From UBA3792 sp964426415 (lineage in GTDB: Bacteria > Bacillota > Clostridia > Christensenellales > CAG-138), in NCBI GenBank assembly GCA_964426415.1, contig CAYRQM010000008.1:1-48007 (forward strand): a DNA stretch of 48,007 nucleotides. Reading direction: 5' to 3'. This document shows positions 15,830-24,790 of this stretch, in pieces. Below the pieces are notes generated by a model. It was not told where the DNA came from and did not search any database. It saw nothing but the letters and a program-made list of their open reading frames with translations. The stretch's first letter is position 1; each line of letters opens with the position of its first letter. The position numbers and the translations under genes are program-made.

Positions 15830-18112
15830 ATGGTAGTAGGCACAAGTGTAAAGCGTGTGGACGCGCCGGATAAGGTCACAGGCCGCGCACTCTACACAGA
15901 CGATTTAGCAGACAAGAGCGCCTATATCGTCAAAATTTTGCACGCAACCATCGCACACGGCTTTGTAGAATCCATCGACACAACCGAAGCAGAGCAGATT
16001 CCGGGCGTCATTCGGATTGCGACCTGCTTCGACGTGCCAAACATTCCGTTTCCGACAGCGGGGCACCCGTGGTCGACCGATCCGCATCATCAAGACGTAG
16101 CCGACAGGCTGCTGCTCAATCGCCATGTCCGCTATTACGGCGACGACGTTGCGGCGGTTGTGGCGCGTGACGAAGTATCGGCGATGCAGGCGGTTCGCGC
16201 CATACGGGTCACCTATCAAGAGCTGCCCTTCGTTTTGGATCAAATCGAAGCCATGCAAGACGGCGCGCCGCAGCTTCACGAACGTTTCCCCAACAACACC
16301 TTGGCGCACACGCAGTTCCGCGACGGCGATTGCGACGCTGCAATCGCCGAGGAAGGGCTCACCAAGATCGAAGGCTGGTACGACACGCCGACGGTGCAGC
16401 ATTGCCACATCGAGAATCACGTCTGCTTTGCACGCCAAGAGGCGGGTAAGATTACGGTCGTTTCCTCCACGCAGATTCCGCACATCGTGCGCCGCGTGGT
16501 GGGGCAGGCGCTTGGGATTCCATGGGGGCAGGTGCGCATCATCAAGCCCTACATCGGCGGCGGGTTCGGCAACAAGCAAGACGCATTGTATGAGCCGCTT
16601 TGCGCGTATCTTTCCACGCTGGTGGGCGGGCGCTTGGTCAAGCTGGATGTTTCCCGCGAGGAGACCTTCGTCTCTAACCGTGTACGGCACGCCATCCGCT
16701 TCCATCTCACGAGCTGGGTGCGCAAGGACGGCGCCATCGTCGCAAGAAAAGCCGAATGCTTCTCCAATCAGGGTGCATATGCATCCCACGGACATGGCAT
16801 TTGCGCAAAAGGCGGCGGCGCGATTCGACAGCTTTATCCCACGCCCAATTTCCAGTGCGACATGTACACCATCTTCACCAACACGCCCGCGTCGGGCGCC
16901 ATGCGCGGCTATGGCATTCCGCAGGCGATGTTCGCCTTGGAAAGCCACACGCAGGACATCTGCCAGAAGATGGGCTTTGACACCATCCAATATCGGCGCG
17001 ATCACATGATGCCCGTGGGGTATTTCGATCCGTTCTCCAAGAACGTCAACTACTTCAATTCGCTCAACGATTGCATCGACAAGGGCATGGCGTACATCGA
17101 TTGGGACAAGAAATCCAAAGAATACGCGCATCAGACGGGCGACATTCGGCGCGGCGTCGGGATGGCGATCTTCTGGTACAACACGGCGGTTTGGCCCATT
17201 TCCTTGGAGGCGTCCTCCTGCCGCATGGTGCTCAATCAAGACGGCACCATTCAGCTGCAGCTTGGCGAAACCGAGATCGGGCAGGGCGCGGACACGGCGT
17301 TTGCGCAGATGGCGGCGGATGCGGTGGGCATTCCCTTCGAAAGCGTCCATGTGCTTTCCACCCAAGACACCGACCTCACCCCGTTCGGCACCGGCGCATA
17401 CGCGTCGCGGCAAACGTACATTTCCGGCTTCGTCATCAAGCAAACGGGCGAGATTTTGCGCGGCAAGATCTTGGACTACGCGCACAAGATGTCACGGATG
17501 CCGCGGGCGCTTTTGGCACTGCGCGATGGCGTCATCTATCGCACCAGCGACAACCAAGCGTTGTTCCCGCTTTCCGAGCTTGCGACCGAGGCGCTGTACA
17601 GCCTCACCGATGCAGAGCACATCACGGCGGAATCCACCTACCAAATCAAGTCCAACGCCTATTCCTTGGGCTGCTGCTTTGCCGAGGTCGAGGTGGACAT
17701 CCCGCTTTGCAAGGCAAAGCTGCTCAACATCATCAACGTGCACGACTGCGGCAGTTTGGTCAATCCCGCCTTGGCGGAGGCGCAGGTGCATGGCGGCATG
17801 TCCATGGCGATCGGGTACGGGCTGACCGAAAAGCTCCTGTTCGACCCGCGCAACGGACGCCCGCTCAACAACAACCTGTTGGACTATAAGCTCTCCACCA
17901 TGATGGATCATCCGCATTTGGAGGCACAATTCGTAGAGAACGCCGAGCCGACCAGCCCGTACGGCACCAAGGCGCTGGGCGAACCGCCCGCAACGCCGTG
18001 CGCGCCTGCCATTCGCAACGCGATACTCATGGCGACGGGCGTAGCGATCAACGAAGCGCCTGCGAACCCGCATGTCCTGTTCAGACGCTTCAAAGAAGAA
18101 GGCATTTTGTAG
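15830..18112 (+). CDS. xdhA: Molybdenum-binding subunit of a xanthine dehydrogenase-family hydroxylase
   Basis: This large catalytic subunit (760 residues) of a heterotrimeric molybdenum hydroxylase probably oxidises xanthine or hypoxanthine. The ATG follows GCAAGGAGG; upstream in-frame codons lie in the promoter region. Motifs in order are the substrate-domain start (VGTSVKRVDAPDKVTGRALY), the cofactor loop GGGFGNKQD, the arginine loop SGAMRGYG, GQGADT, and the C-terminal GTKALGEPP with the catalytic glutamate. Length is close to that of E. coli XdhA. FAD and iron-sulfur subunits follow. Together with guanine deaminase it forms a guanine-to-urate route. Exact substrate is inference, since related enzymes act on nicotinate or purines. 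Confidence 0.9.
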   Translation: MVVGTSVKRVDAPDKVTGRALYTDDLADKSAYIVKILHATIAHGFVESIDTTEAEQIPGVIRIATCFDVPNIPFPTAGHPWSTDPHHQDVADRLLLNRHVRYYGDDVAAVVARDEVSAMQAVRAIRVTYQELPFVLDQIEAMQDGAPQLHERFPNNTLAHTQFRDGDCDAAIAEEGLTKIEGWYDTPTVQHCHIENHVCFARQEAGKITVVSSTQIPHIVRRVVGQALGIPWGQVRIIKPYIGGGFGNKQDALYEPLCAYLSTLVGGRLVKLDVSREETFVSNRVRHAIRFHLTSWVRKDGAIVARKAECFSNQGAYASHGHGICAKGGGAIRQLYPTPNFQCDMYTIFTNTPASGAMRGYGIPQAMFALESHTQDICQKMGFDTIQYRRDHMMPVGYFDPFSKNVNYFNSLNDCIDKGMAYIDWDKKSKEYAHQTGDIRRGVGMAIFWYNTAVWPISLEASSCRMVLNQDGTIQLQLGETEIGQGADTAFAQMAADAVGIPFESVHVLSTQDTDLTPFGTGAYASRQTYISGFVIKQTGEILRGKILDYAHKMSRMPRALLALRDGVIYRTSDNQALFPLSELATEALYSLTDAEHITAESTYQIKSNAYSLGCCFAEVEVDIPLCKAKLLNIINVHDCGSLVNPALAEAQVHGGMSMAIGYGLTEKLLFDPRNGRPLNNNLLDYKLSTMMDHPHLEAQFVENAEPTSPYGTKALGEPPATPCAPAIRNAILMATGVAINEAPANPHVLFRRFKEEGIL

Positions 18113-18123
18113 GAGGAACGCGC

Positions 18124-19005
18124 ATGTACGATATGAAAGCATTATACGAAGCCACTTCGGTTTCGGAGGCGATTCAGCTCCTTTCGGAGCATCCCGACGC
18201 CAAGATCCTTGCGGGCGGCAGCGACGTGCTCGTGCAGATGCGCGAGGGGCGGCTTGCAGGCAAAGAGCTGGTCTCCATCTACAAGATTGACGCGCTGCGC
18301 GGCATCTCCATGGACGACGACGGCACGCTGCGCATCCTTCCGCTGACGAGCTTTTCCCACATCACCCGCGATCCGCTCATCCAAGCCCACATCGGCGTGC
18401 TGGGCGAGGCGGTGGACATGGTGGGCGGGCCGCAAATCCGCAACATCGGCACCATCGGCGGCAACACCTGCAATGGCGTCACCAGCGCCGACTCCGCTTC
18501 CACGCTCCATGCGTGGGACGCAATCATGGTCATTCAGGGGCCAAACGGCGTCCGCGAAACGCCCATTCGCTCGTTCTACATCAGCGCGGGCAAGGTCGAT
18601 TTGGCGCACGACGAGCTGCTGATTGCCATTCTCATCAAAAAGGAATCCTACGAGGGCTACAAGGGCCACTACATCAAATACGCCATGCGCAACGCCATGG
18701 ACATCGCCACGCTGGGCTGCTCGGTCAACTGTAAGCTGTCCTCCGATAAGCAAACCATCGAGGACGTGCGCATCGCCTACGGCGTCGCTGGCCCCATTCC
18801 CATGCGGGCGCTGTCCGCCGAAGCGGCGGCAAAAGGGCTGCCCGTTTTGGAAGCAACCATCGATGCGTTCGGCAAGGCGGCGCTCAACGACGTCAATCCC
18901 CGCACTTCGTGGCGTGCGAGCAAAGAATTCCGTCTCAATTTGGTGGAGCAGCTTGCCAAGCGCGCCCTCAAAGAAGCGATTCGTCTGAATGGAGGTACCA
19001 TCTGA
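18124..19005 (+). CDS. xdhB: FAD-binding subunit of the molybdenum hydroxylase
   Basis: This middle subunit (293 residues) carries electrons through FAD. The FAD-binding signatures ILAGGSDVLVQM (about residues 32-43) and NIGTIGGNTCNGVTSAD are intact, and the C-terminal CO-dehydrogenase flavoprotein domain follows. AGGAGG lies seven bases before the ATG, eleven bases after the xdhA stop. The stop overlaps the next start by one base (TGATG), so the subunits are translationally coupled. Confidence 0.92.
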   Translation: MYDMKALYEATSVSEAIQLLSEHPDAKILAGGSDVLVQMREGRLAGKELVSIYKIDALRGISMDDDGTLRILPLTSFSHITRDPLIQAHIGVLGEAVDMVGGPQIRNIGTIGGNTCNGVTSADSASTLHAWDAIMVIQGPNGVRETPIRSFYISAGKVDLAHDELLIAILIKKESYEGYKGHYIKYAMRNAMDIATLGCSVNCKLSSDKQTIEDVRIAYGVAGPIPMRALSAEAAAKGLPVLEATIDAFGKAALNDVNPRTSWRASKEFRLNLVEQLAKRALKEAIRLNGGTI

Positions 19006-19490
19006 TGCAAACGGCTGTTGTACACTGTACCATCAACGGCGTTTCGACCGAAACGGTCGTGGACGTGCGCGCATCCCTCACCGATATGCTGCGCAACGAT
19101 TACCGCCTTACCTCCGTCAAAAAGGGCTGTGAGGTGGGCGAATGCGGCGCTTGCAACGTCCTCATCGACGGCGAGTGCTTCAATTCCTGCATCTATCTTG
19201 CGGTGTGGGCAGACGGCAAAAGCATCCGCACGTTAGAGAGCCTCTTGGGGCCGAACGGCGAGCTGTCCGACATCCAACAAGCCTTTGTGGACGAAACGGC
19301 AGTACAATGCGGCTTCTGCACACCCGGCTTCATCATGACCGCCGTAGAGATTTTAGAGAGCAACAAGCTCTACACCCGCGACGAGCTGCGAAAGCTCTTA
19401 AGCGGTCATCTGTGCCGCTGCACGGGCTACGAGAACATCCTCAACGCCGTCGAGAAAACCATGAAACGGCGCCTTGGCATCGAGGCATAA
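19005..19490 (+). CDS. xdhC: [2Fe-2S] subunit of the molybdenum hydroxylase
   Basis: This small iron-sulfur subunit (161 residues) has both expected cysteine clusters: the plant-ferredoxin type GCEVGECGACNVLIDG with its distal cysteine, and the helical-domain pair CGFCTPGF and HLCRCTGY. It passes electrons from the molybdenum site to FAD. The name follows E. coli subunit usage; it is not the XdhC maturation factor. The operon ends at the terminator 14 bases downstream. Confidence 0.93.
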   Translation: MQTAVVHCTINGVSTETVVDVRASLTDMLRNDYRLTSVKKGCEVGECGACNVLIDGECFNSCIYLAVWADGKSIRTLESLLGPNGELSDIQQAFVDETAVQCGFCTPGFIMTAVEILESNKLYTRDELRKLLSGHLCRCTGYENILNAVEKTMKRRLGIEA

Positions 19491-19503
19491 CCCAACAAAA
19501 ACA

Positions 19504-19545
19504 GACTGTCGCAATCGTGCATTGCGGCAGTCCTTTTCTTTTTCT
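19504..19545. terminator. Bidirectional terminator between xdhC and the sortase
   Basis: GACTGTCGCAA pairs with TTGCGGCAGTC around a seven-base loop. T-rich tracts on both sides let it serve both convergent genes. Confidence 0.85.
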
Positions 19546-19546
19546 C

Positions 19547-20470
19547 TTAATCGATGGCGTACAGGAAGTAGTAAAGACGGGATTGGGCGGTGGAGGAGTC
19601 GTACTTGTCGCCGCACGTTTCCAAGGTCAAAAAGCGATCGTTCTTGTCGGGAACCGTGTCGAAATCCACTTCGCTGCGGGCAAGCTGCGTCTCAATCCAC
19701 TCGGTGGTGTTGTTGCAGTTGGCGTGGGTGTTGTAGCGCAGCGTCGCGGCAGGCTCGTTTGCAGCCGTCTCGTACATGGCGAAGATGCGCCAATGCTTGT
19801 AGCCATAAAGGGAACATTCGATTTCGTAGGTCTTGGCAGCCTTGCCGTTCTTTGCGGCGCTTGTGATCGAGTTTTGCAGCGTGTGCAGCTGATAGAAGCG
19901 CGTTTTGGACACGCGCGCGTTGTGTCCCGCCACCACGATGTTGCGCGTCAGAGAGCCGTAATAGGTGTAGATGCTGCCGGATTCGGAAGTCTTTTTGTTC
20001 TCGTCGTGCGTGTGGTAGAAGTAGTCGTCCCCGTAGAGAATGGGGTAGTCGATGTTCGTTCCGTCAATGCAAATCCAGCCGATCACATCCGCATTGTCGC
20101 CCGTATAGCGCCCGTCCGTGGGGTCGTCCTTGTCGGCGGCGGAAGCGGTGGGCACAGCGGTGGGCGCGGCGGAAGACGTCGCCTTTGCGGTTGTTTTGGC
20201 GGTGGCGGAGGTTGTGGCGCCGCTTGCTGTGGCGCCCGTGGCGGAAGCGGTTTGCGAAGCGTCGGGTGCGGCGGTTTCGGTGGGCAACGGCGTATCGGTC
20301 AAAGTGGGCGGGAGGGTGTGCGGCGGTTCGGTTGCCGCTTGCTCCGCCGTCACGAAAACCGTGCCTGCCTCCAAAGTGGGGGCAGGCGTCACGGTGGACA
20401 AATCGGAATTGGCTTTGGTACAGCTGCAAAGAAGCAGCAGGCACAAGAGCATGGGTACGGTTTTTTTCAT
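19547..20470 (-). CDS. Class B-like sortase with lipoprotein-type signal
   Basis: The product has 307 residues. The N-terminus is MKKTVPMLLCLLLLCSC, a lipoprotein-like signal with candidate lipidated Cys17. A Thr/Ala/Pro-rich linker runs to about residue 115, then a sortase domain. Catalytic residues are in place: His183 (VAGHNAR), Cys286 (LTLETCGD) and Arg298 (SRLYYFLY). Spacing and the GWICIDGTNIDYPIL opening fit class B-like sortases. No clear NPQTN or LPXTG substrate is encoded in the window. The start codon stands directly behind a terminator with no Shine-Dalgarno sequence between them, which is odd. Lipid anchoring in place of the usual transmembrane helix is inference. Confidence 0.85.
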   Translation of the reverse strand: MKKTVPMLLCLLLLCSCTKANSDLSTVTPAPTLEAGTVFVTAEQAATEPPHTLPPTLTDTPLPTETAAPDASQTASATGATASGATTSATAKTTAKATSSAAPTAVPTASAADKDDPTDGRYTGDNADVIGWICIDGTNIDYPILYGDDYFYHTHDENKKTSESGSIYTYYGSLTRNIVVAGHNARVSKTRFYQLHTLQNSITSAAKNGKAAKTYEIECSLYGYKHWRIFAMYETAANEPAATLRYNTHANCNNTTEWIETQLARSEVDFDTVPDKNDRFLTLETCGDKYDSSTAQSRLYYFLYAID

Positions 20471-20472
20471 AC

Positions 20473-20499
20473 AAAAAAGCGGGCAGCAGACCTGCCCGC
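20473..20499 (-). terminator. Terminator between the membrane-protein gene and the sortase
   Basis: On the minus strand GCGGGCAG and CTGCCCGC form an 8-bp stem followed by six T residues. The sortase ATG begins two bases after the T tract. Confidence 0.85.
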
Positions 20500-20504
20500 A
20501 CGGA

Positions 20505-21398
20505 TTACTTGTCGTCGTCGTCGAAGTTGAACGCGTCGGACGGCATGGTACTGCCGCTTGCGACGGCCTTGGCTTTCGCTTGCTTTTCTTTGTCGGTGAA
20601 CTTCTTGATGATGATGAACAACGCCACGATCGCCACCACAGCGACGCCCATAAAGACGAAGTTCAGAATCTGCAGCAGCTTGTAGGAGAAGACGTTGTAC
20701 AGCTTGCCGATAAACGAGCTGTCGCCGTCAATGGACGTGCCGTTGCCAAAGGTGCTGGCAAAAATATAGGCGCTGTCGTCCTTGGTCATGTAGCCGGAAA
20801 TCGTTTCATCCGTTGCTTCCATGCCTGCGTTTTCCAGTGCGCGTGTGACAATCTGTTCCGCCCTTGCGCTGTTCAACTTAGCATCGACGTCATAGACCTG
20901 CGTCGGACGCACCGTAAACTGTCCGTCTACGATTTGATCTGCGAAATCGGCTTTGAACGCGTCGGTCAGCGTGGAGACGGTCGCCGCGGCGGCAGCCGTG
21001 TCGGATTCGGTTTCCGCCATCTCCTCGGACTGCGCTGCATTGGTGATGGTGGTCATGACCGACTGGGAATACATCCCGTACACGTCATACTTTTCGCCGT
21101 TCACATCGAACTGATCCAAGTCGTCGATGTTTTGCGCATGGGCGGTGCGGAACGCGTCGGTCAGCTCGTATTGGTAGCTGTTGTTGTACAGCAGCGAGTT
21201 CAGACCGGACGAGCACGCCATCAAGAGCATGACGACGCCCATAGCAGCGTACATGATGCGTAGGAGCTTTTTGACGAAGGGAACCTTGTCTTCGACGATG
21301 TTCTCGGTCGCGTACAGCTTGCCCTTGCCGGTGATTGCGCTCCAAAGCACATAAACCGCCATGCCCAGAAGGATGAGGAAAAACAGAATGCCAATCAT
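20505..21398 (-). CDS. Uncharacterised membrane protein with three TM helices
   Basis: I do not recognise a family. Of 297 residues, the first ~20 form a helix (ILFFLILLGMAVYVLWSAI), and a second hydrophobic segment lies at about 48-65 (MYAAMGVVMLLMACSSGL). A soluble region of about 170 residues follows, probably outside, then a third helix (FVFMGVAVVAIVALFIIIKK) and a charged tail ending DDDDK. It starts after AAGGAGAC, 18 bases from the cysS stop, so it is probably co-transcribed with cysS. The terminator at 20473-20499 ends the unit. A surface or secretion-linked role is only suggested by the neighbouring sortase. Confidence 0.75.
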   Translation of the reverse strand: MIGILFFLILLGMAVYVLWSAITGKGKLYATENIVEDKVPFVKKLLRIMYAAMGVVMLLMACSSGLNSLLYNNSYQYELTDAFRTAHAQNIDDLDQFDVNGEKYDVYGMYSQSVMTTITNAAQSEEMAETESDTAAAAATVSTLTDAFKADFADQIVDGQFTVRPTQVYDVDAKLNSARAEQIVTRALENAGMEATDETISGYMTKDDSAYIFASTFGNGTSIDGDSSFIGKLYNVFSYKLLQILNFVFMGVAVVAIVALFIIIKKFTDKEKQAKAKAVASGSTMPSDAFNFDDDDK

Positions 21399-21416
21399 TG
21401 AGGGGGTCTCCTTTAA

Positions 21417-22805
21417 TTATAGTTTTTTGAGCTTGGGGCCCTGCGCGCTGTCCTCAACGGCATAGCCCATATTCTTGAGCGCATCGCGCAGTTCATCCGC
21501 ACGCGCCCAGTTCTTTTCTTTGCGGGCAGCCTGCCGCGCTTCCAACAGGGCGACGGCTTCGGGCGGGAAGGCGTCCGACTGCTTTTTGCGGGGCAAAAGC
21601 CCCAATACGTCCGTCAGCTCGTCGTAGCGCGCTTTGACAGCGTCCCGTGCCGCAGCGGTGTGCGCGTCGGTGGCAAAGATGTTGACCCAACGGGCAAAGT
21701 CGAACAGCACGCCCAACGCGTCCGCCGTGTTCAGATCGTCGTCCATGGCGTCGCAAAAGCGCGTGCGGAACGTGTCCAAGGCTTCGGAAACGGCAGAATC
21801 GTCTGCATCGGGCGAAAGCGCCATCTCGTCCAGCCGTTCCCGTGCGGTGCGCAGACGTGCCAGCGAAACCGCCGCCTGCTCAATCAGCTCGCGGGAGAAA
21901 TTGACCGGATTGCGATAGTTGGCGCCCAGCATAAAGATACGGACGGCGTCCAGATCGTATTCCTTGGCGATGTCGCGCACGGTGAAGAAGTTGCCCAGCG
22001 ACTTGGACATTTTTTGATTGTCCACGTTGATGTAGCCGTTGTGCATCCAGTAGTGGACAAACGGCTTGCCCGTGGCGGCTTCGCTCTGGGCGATTTCATT
22101 TTCGTGGTGCGGGAAGATCAAGTCCATCCCGCCGCCGTGAATATCGAACGTGGGGCCAAGGAGCTTCATGCTCATGGCGGAGCATTCGATGTGCCAACCG
22201 GGACGGCCTTCTCCCCAAGGGGAGGGCCAGCTTGGCTCGTTGGGCTTGGCGCCCTTCCAAAGCGCAAAATCCAGCGGATCCCGCTTGACCTCGGTGGGGT
22301 CGATGCGCGCACCGTTCTCCATGTCGTCGATGTCCTGCCCTTTCAGCTTGCCGTAGGACGGGAAGCTGCGCACGGAAAAATACACGTCGCCGTTGTCGCA
22401 GGCGTAGGCGTGCCCCTTTTCGATGAGGGTTTGCACCAGCGCGATGATGTCGCCGATGTGCTCGGTGGCGCGTGGATTGTAGGTGGCGCGTTCGATGCCC
22501 AACGCATCGGCGTCGGTGTAGTATTCTTGGATGAAACGGTCGCCCAACGCCTTGACGGTGGTGCCTTCTTCGTTGGCGCGGCGGATCATTTTGTCGTCAA
22601 TGTCGGTGAAGTTCTGCACGAACGTGACTTGGTAGCCGCGATATTCCAAATAGCGGCGCAACGTATCGAAAACGATAAACGGACGCGCATTTCCGATGTG
22701 GAAATAGTTGTAGACCGTCGGCCCGCAGCAGTACATGGAAATCTTGCCGGGAACGATGGGAACCAACGTCTCTTTCTTGCGCGTCATGGTGTTATAAATC
22801 TGCAT
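21417..22805 (-). CDS. cysS: Cysteinyl-tRNA synthetase
   Basis: This class I synthetase charges tRNA-Cys in the cytosol. The 462-residue protein has the usual length, the HIGH-equivalent HIGNARP near residue 37, zinc-ligand context YCCGPTVYNY and FPHHENEIAQSEA, and KMSKSLGN. The DALR-type C-terminal region is present. The ATG is preceded by GGAGG. It is first in a minus-strand unit with the downstream membrane protein. Confidence 0.97.
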   Translation of the reverse strand: MQIYNTMTRKKETLVPIVPGKISMYCCGPTVYNYFHIGNARPFIVFDTLRRYLEYRGYQVTFVQNFTDIDDKMIRRANEEGTTVKALGDRFIQEYYTDADALGIERATYNPRATEHIGDIIALVQTLIEKGHAYACDNGDVYFSVRSFPSYGKLKGQDIDDMENGARIDPTEVKRDPLDFALWKGAKPNEPSWPSPWGEGRPGWHIECSAMSMKLLGPTFDIHGGGMDLIFPHHENEIAQSEAATGKPFVHYWMHNGYINVDNQKMSKSLGNFFTVRDIAKEYDLDAVRIFMLGANYRNPVNFSRELIEQAAVSLARLRTARERLDEMALSPDADDSAVSEALDTFRTRFCDAMDDDLNTADALGVLFDFARWVNIFATDAHTAAARDAVKARYDELTDVLGLLPRKKQSDAFPPEAVALLEARQAARKEKNWARADELRDALKNMGYAVEDSAQGPKLKKL

Positions 22806-22822
22806 AAGAACCTCCGTTCCTC

Positions 22823-22850
22823 AGTATAACACAGAATCCATCCAAAGCAA
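22823..22850 (-). promoter_or_regulatory. Promoter of cysS
   Basis: TATACT with an extended -10 (TGTTATACT) lies 16 bases from TTGCTT, 17 bases before the ATG. Confidence 0.65.
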
Positions 22851-22947
22851 AGCACTTTTCTTGGCGTGCCAAAAGGTTCACAATCGACGAAAATCGACGG
22901 CAGATTCGGCGGAATTGTGGAATTCGTGCAAAGCTTTTGCATTGGAT

Positions 22948-22976
22948 TTGACGAAATCAAGGTTTCGGTATATACT
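22948..22976 (+). promoter_or_regulatory. Promoter of the cohesin-like gene pair
   Basis: TTGACG (22948-22953) and TATACT (22971-22976) have an ideal 17-base spacer, 19 bases before the start codon. Confidence 0.8.
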
Positions 22977-22995
22977 ATATCGGACGGAGGTTTGT

Positions 22996-23673
22996 ATGAA
23001 GAAACTTTTCTCAATTTGCTTGGCGGGCTTGCTGGTGTTCGCATCGGTCGGCGTCGCAGCCGCAACGGATCCGATGCAGGATGCGCGCTTCGTCTGCGAA
23101 ACGAACGGCGATACGGTCGACCTGTATTTTTCCGCGTCGGTCACCTATCCTTCCGATACGGCGGCGTTTGAATCGATGGATTTTGAGCTGCAGTTTAACC
23201 CCGACGCGCTGACGTTCGTTGCGTTCGTTACGGACGATACGGGCGCACTCGAATCCGACGTCTTCTACACCTCGTTTCTGACCAATTACAACTTGGTCAC
23301 GGATGGTTCCCTCAAATTCGCCGCCGCATCCGCCTATGGCGTCGCTGGCGCAGGGCAGTTCTTCCATATTCAGTTTCGCGTGACGGGCGAAGGCGATTAC
23401 GGCTTCACGCCCACCTTGGTGCACTACTCCCTGTACGACACCGCAACGGGCGTTTCCACCGCCTATCTTTGCGAGGATTGGACGTTCGATTCCGTACAAG
23501 CAAACGACACAAACGCGCCTTCCGCCGTGCCTTCCGAAACGGACGCGCCTGCCGAATCCGACGCATCGGACAATTCTGACGCCGATTCCGACGAAGCGGC
23601 ACAGCCCAACTGGTTTGTGCGGCTGCTGCGCGCCATCTTCGGCCCAAGCTGCTGCGGCAGCGCAGGACGCTGA
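22996..23673 (+). CDS. Secreted cohesin-like domain protein with C-terminal amphipathic tail
   Basis: The protein has 225 residues. A signal peptide ends near residue 23 (FASVGVAAAT), and a beta-sandwich of the cohesin/carbohydrate-binding fold fills about 28-170 (MDFELQFNPDALTFVAFV is typical). A Ser/Asp/Glu-rich linker precedes an unusual tail, NWFVRLLRAIFGPSCCGSAG. That tail is amphipathic and ends in a cysteine pair; membrane association or cross-linking is possible but unproven. No dockerin accompanies it. GGACGGAGG precedes the ATG. It is first in a two-gene unit with a paralogous protein 33 bases downstream. Confidence 0.75.
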   Translation: MKKLFSICLAGLLVFASVGVAAATDPMQDARFVCETNGDTVDLYFSASVTYPSDTAAFESMDFELQFNPDALTFVAFVTDDTGALESDVFYTSFLTNYNLVTDGSLKFAAASAYGVAGAGQFFHIQFRVTGEGDYGFTPTLVHYSLYDTATGVSTAYLCEDWTFDSVQANDTNAPSAVPSETDAPAESDASDNSDADSDEAAQPNWFVRLLRAIFGPSCCGSAGR

Positions 23674-23706
23674 TTTCACATTGCAATCCATAAGGAGGAA
23701 GTTCCT

Positions 23707-24744
23707 ATGAAAAAATTCGTTTCTATCTTAGTCCTGATTGCGCTCTTGACGGCGCTGTTGCCCGTCACGGCGTTTGCCGCCGAGGAAAAGGGCACCGCCG
23801 TGCTGGAGGCGGAGCCTGTGACCGCCGCCGTGGGCGACGTTTTTGTCGTCAACGTCTACCTGTACCCGCATCTGTCCGCAAACTACGCGCTGGATTCGCT
23901 GCAGGGCGTGCTCACCTACGACGCCAACCTTCTCACATTCGGTTCCGTCGTGCTCAAGGACGACGCCAATTCGCTCAACTCCATGCTCAATTCTTCCGCT
24001 TCCTATTGGTCGGTCAACACCAACATCGCGGGCGAAATTCGCTTCGCGTATGCCGATCCCTATGGAACAGATAAGGAAGGGTTCATGATGCAGCTGCAGT
24101 TCCGTCTCGACAAGGAAGGCGCCACAAGCTTCATCATCAACGGCTTCCAATACAGCGGCTACAAATCCTCCGACAATACCACCGTGCGCTACTATCTGGA
24201 TCCTGTTCAGGTCGGCGGCGCGGGCTCTGCAGGAAACACCATCCCGTCCATGGGCAGCTCTGTGACCTACAAGCCAATGGAAGCGGCGCAGCAAACCGCA
24301 GCACCCACCACCGCCGCGTCCACAAGGTCGCCAAGCGGTGCGGGCGGCGACGCGACCACCTTGCCCGGCTATACAGCGCCTGCGACGTTTGACGCCAACG
24401 TGACGGCGCCGCCTTCCTATGTGCCCGTCGTGACGCCCGACGCCGACGTTACGCCCGATCCCATCGCCGCGCTGATGTCCGACAATCCCCAAAGCAGCGA
24501 CGGAAGCACCGCTACCGGCGACGCAAACGCGCAGGTCGACGGTTCGGGCAGCGGCATTACCTCCACAACGGGCGACGGTGCGAACGCGGGCGACGGCTTG
24601 ACCAACGACACGGCAGCCACCACAATTCCCACGCCCCTCATCATCGGGATCATGGCAGGCGTGCTGGTGCTGGGTATTGCCGCCATCGTCATTCTGGTTG
24701 TGGTACGCAAGAAAAAGGCTTCGTCCCAAGACGCCGACAACTAA
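23707..24744 (+). CDS. Cell-surface cohesin-like protein with C-terminal membrane anchor
   Basis: The 345-residue product has a clear signal peptide (cleavage after TAFA, near residue 24). A cohesin-like beta domain (about 28-175; LDSLQGVLTYDANLLTFGSV) is followed by a long Thr/Ala/Gly/Asp-rich linker. A C-terminal helix (PLIIGIMAGVLVLGIAAIVI) then leads to a KKK stop-transfer and short cytoplasmic tail. It therefore displays one cohesin-like domain on the outer face of the membrane. The strong site AAGGAGGAAG precedes the ATG. Its paralogue upstream shares the domain but not the anchor. Whether it binds dockerins or only shares the fold is not known. Confidence 0.78.
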   Translation: MKKFVSILVLIALLTALLPVTAFAAEEKGTAVLEAEPVTAAVGDVFVVNVYLYPHLSANYALDSLQGVLTYDANLLTFGSVVLKDDANSLNSMLNSSASYWSVNTNIAGEIRFAYADPYGTDKEGFMMQLQFRLDKEGATSFIINGFQYSGYKSSDNTTVRYYLDPVQVGGAGSAGNTIPSMGSSVTYKPMEAAQQTAAPTTAASTRSPSGAGGDATTLPGYTAPATFDANVTAPPSYVPVVTPDADVTPDPIAALMSDNPQSSDGSTATGDANAQVDGSGSGITSTTGDGANAGDGLTNDTAATTIPTPLIIGIMAGVLVLGIAAIVILVVVRKKKASSQDADN

Positions 24745-24760
24745 TTCTATCGGTTCTTTT

Positions 24761-24790
24761 GCACGGGGATGCGTCCCCGTGCTTCTTCTT
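24761..24790 (+). terminator. Terminator after the cohesin-like pair
   Basis: GCACGGGGA and TCCCCGTGC form a 9-bp GC-rich stem with a TGCG loop, followed by TTCTTCTT. Confidence 0.75.

Noticed and set aside
16200..18112. Selenium dependence of the molybdenum hydroxylase
   Set aside because: No selenium-related maturation genes occur in the window and no sequence mark in the catalytic subunit decides it.
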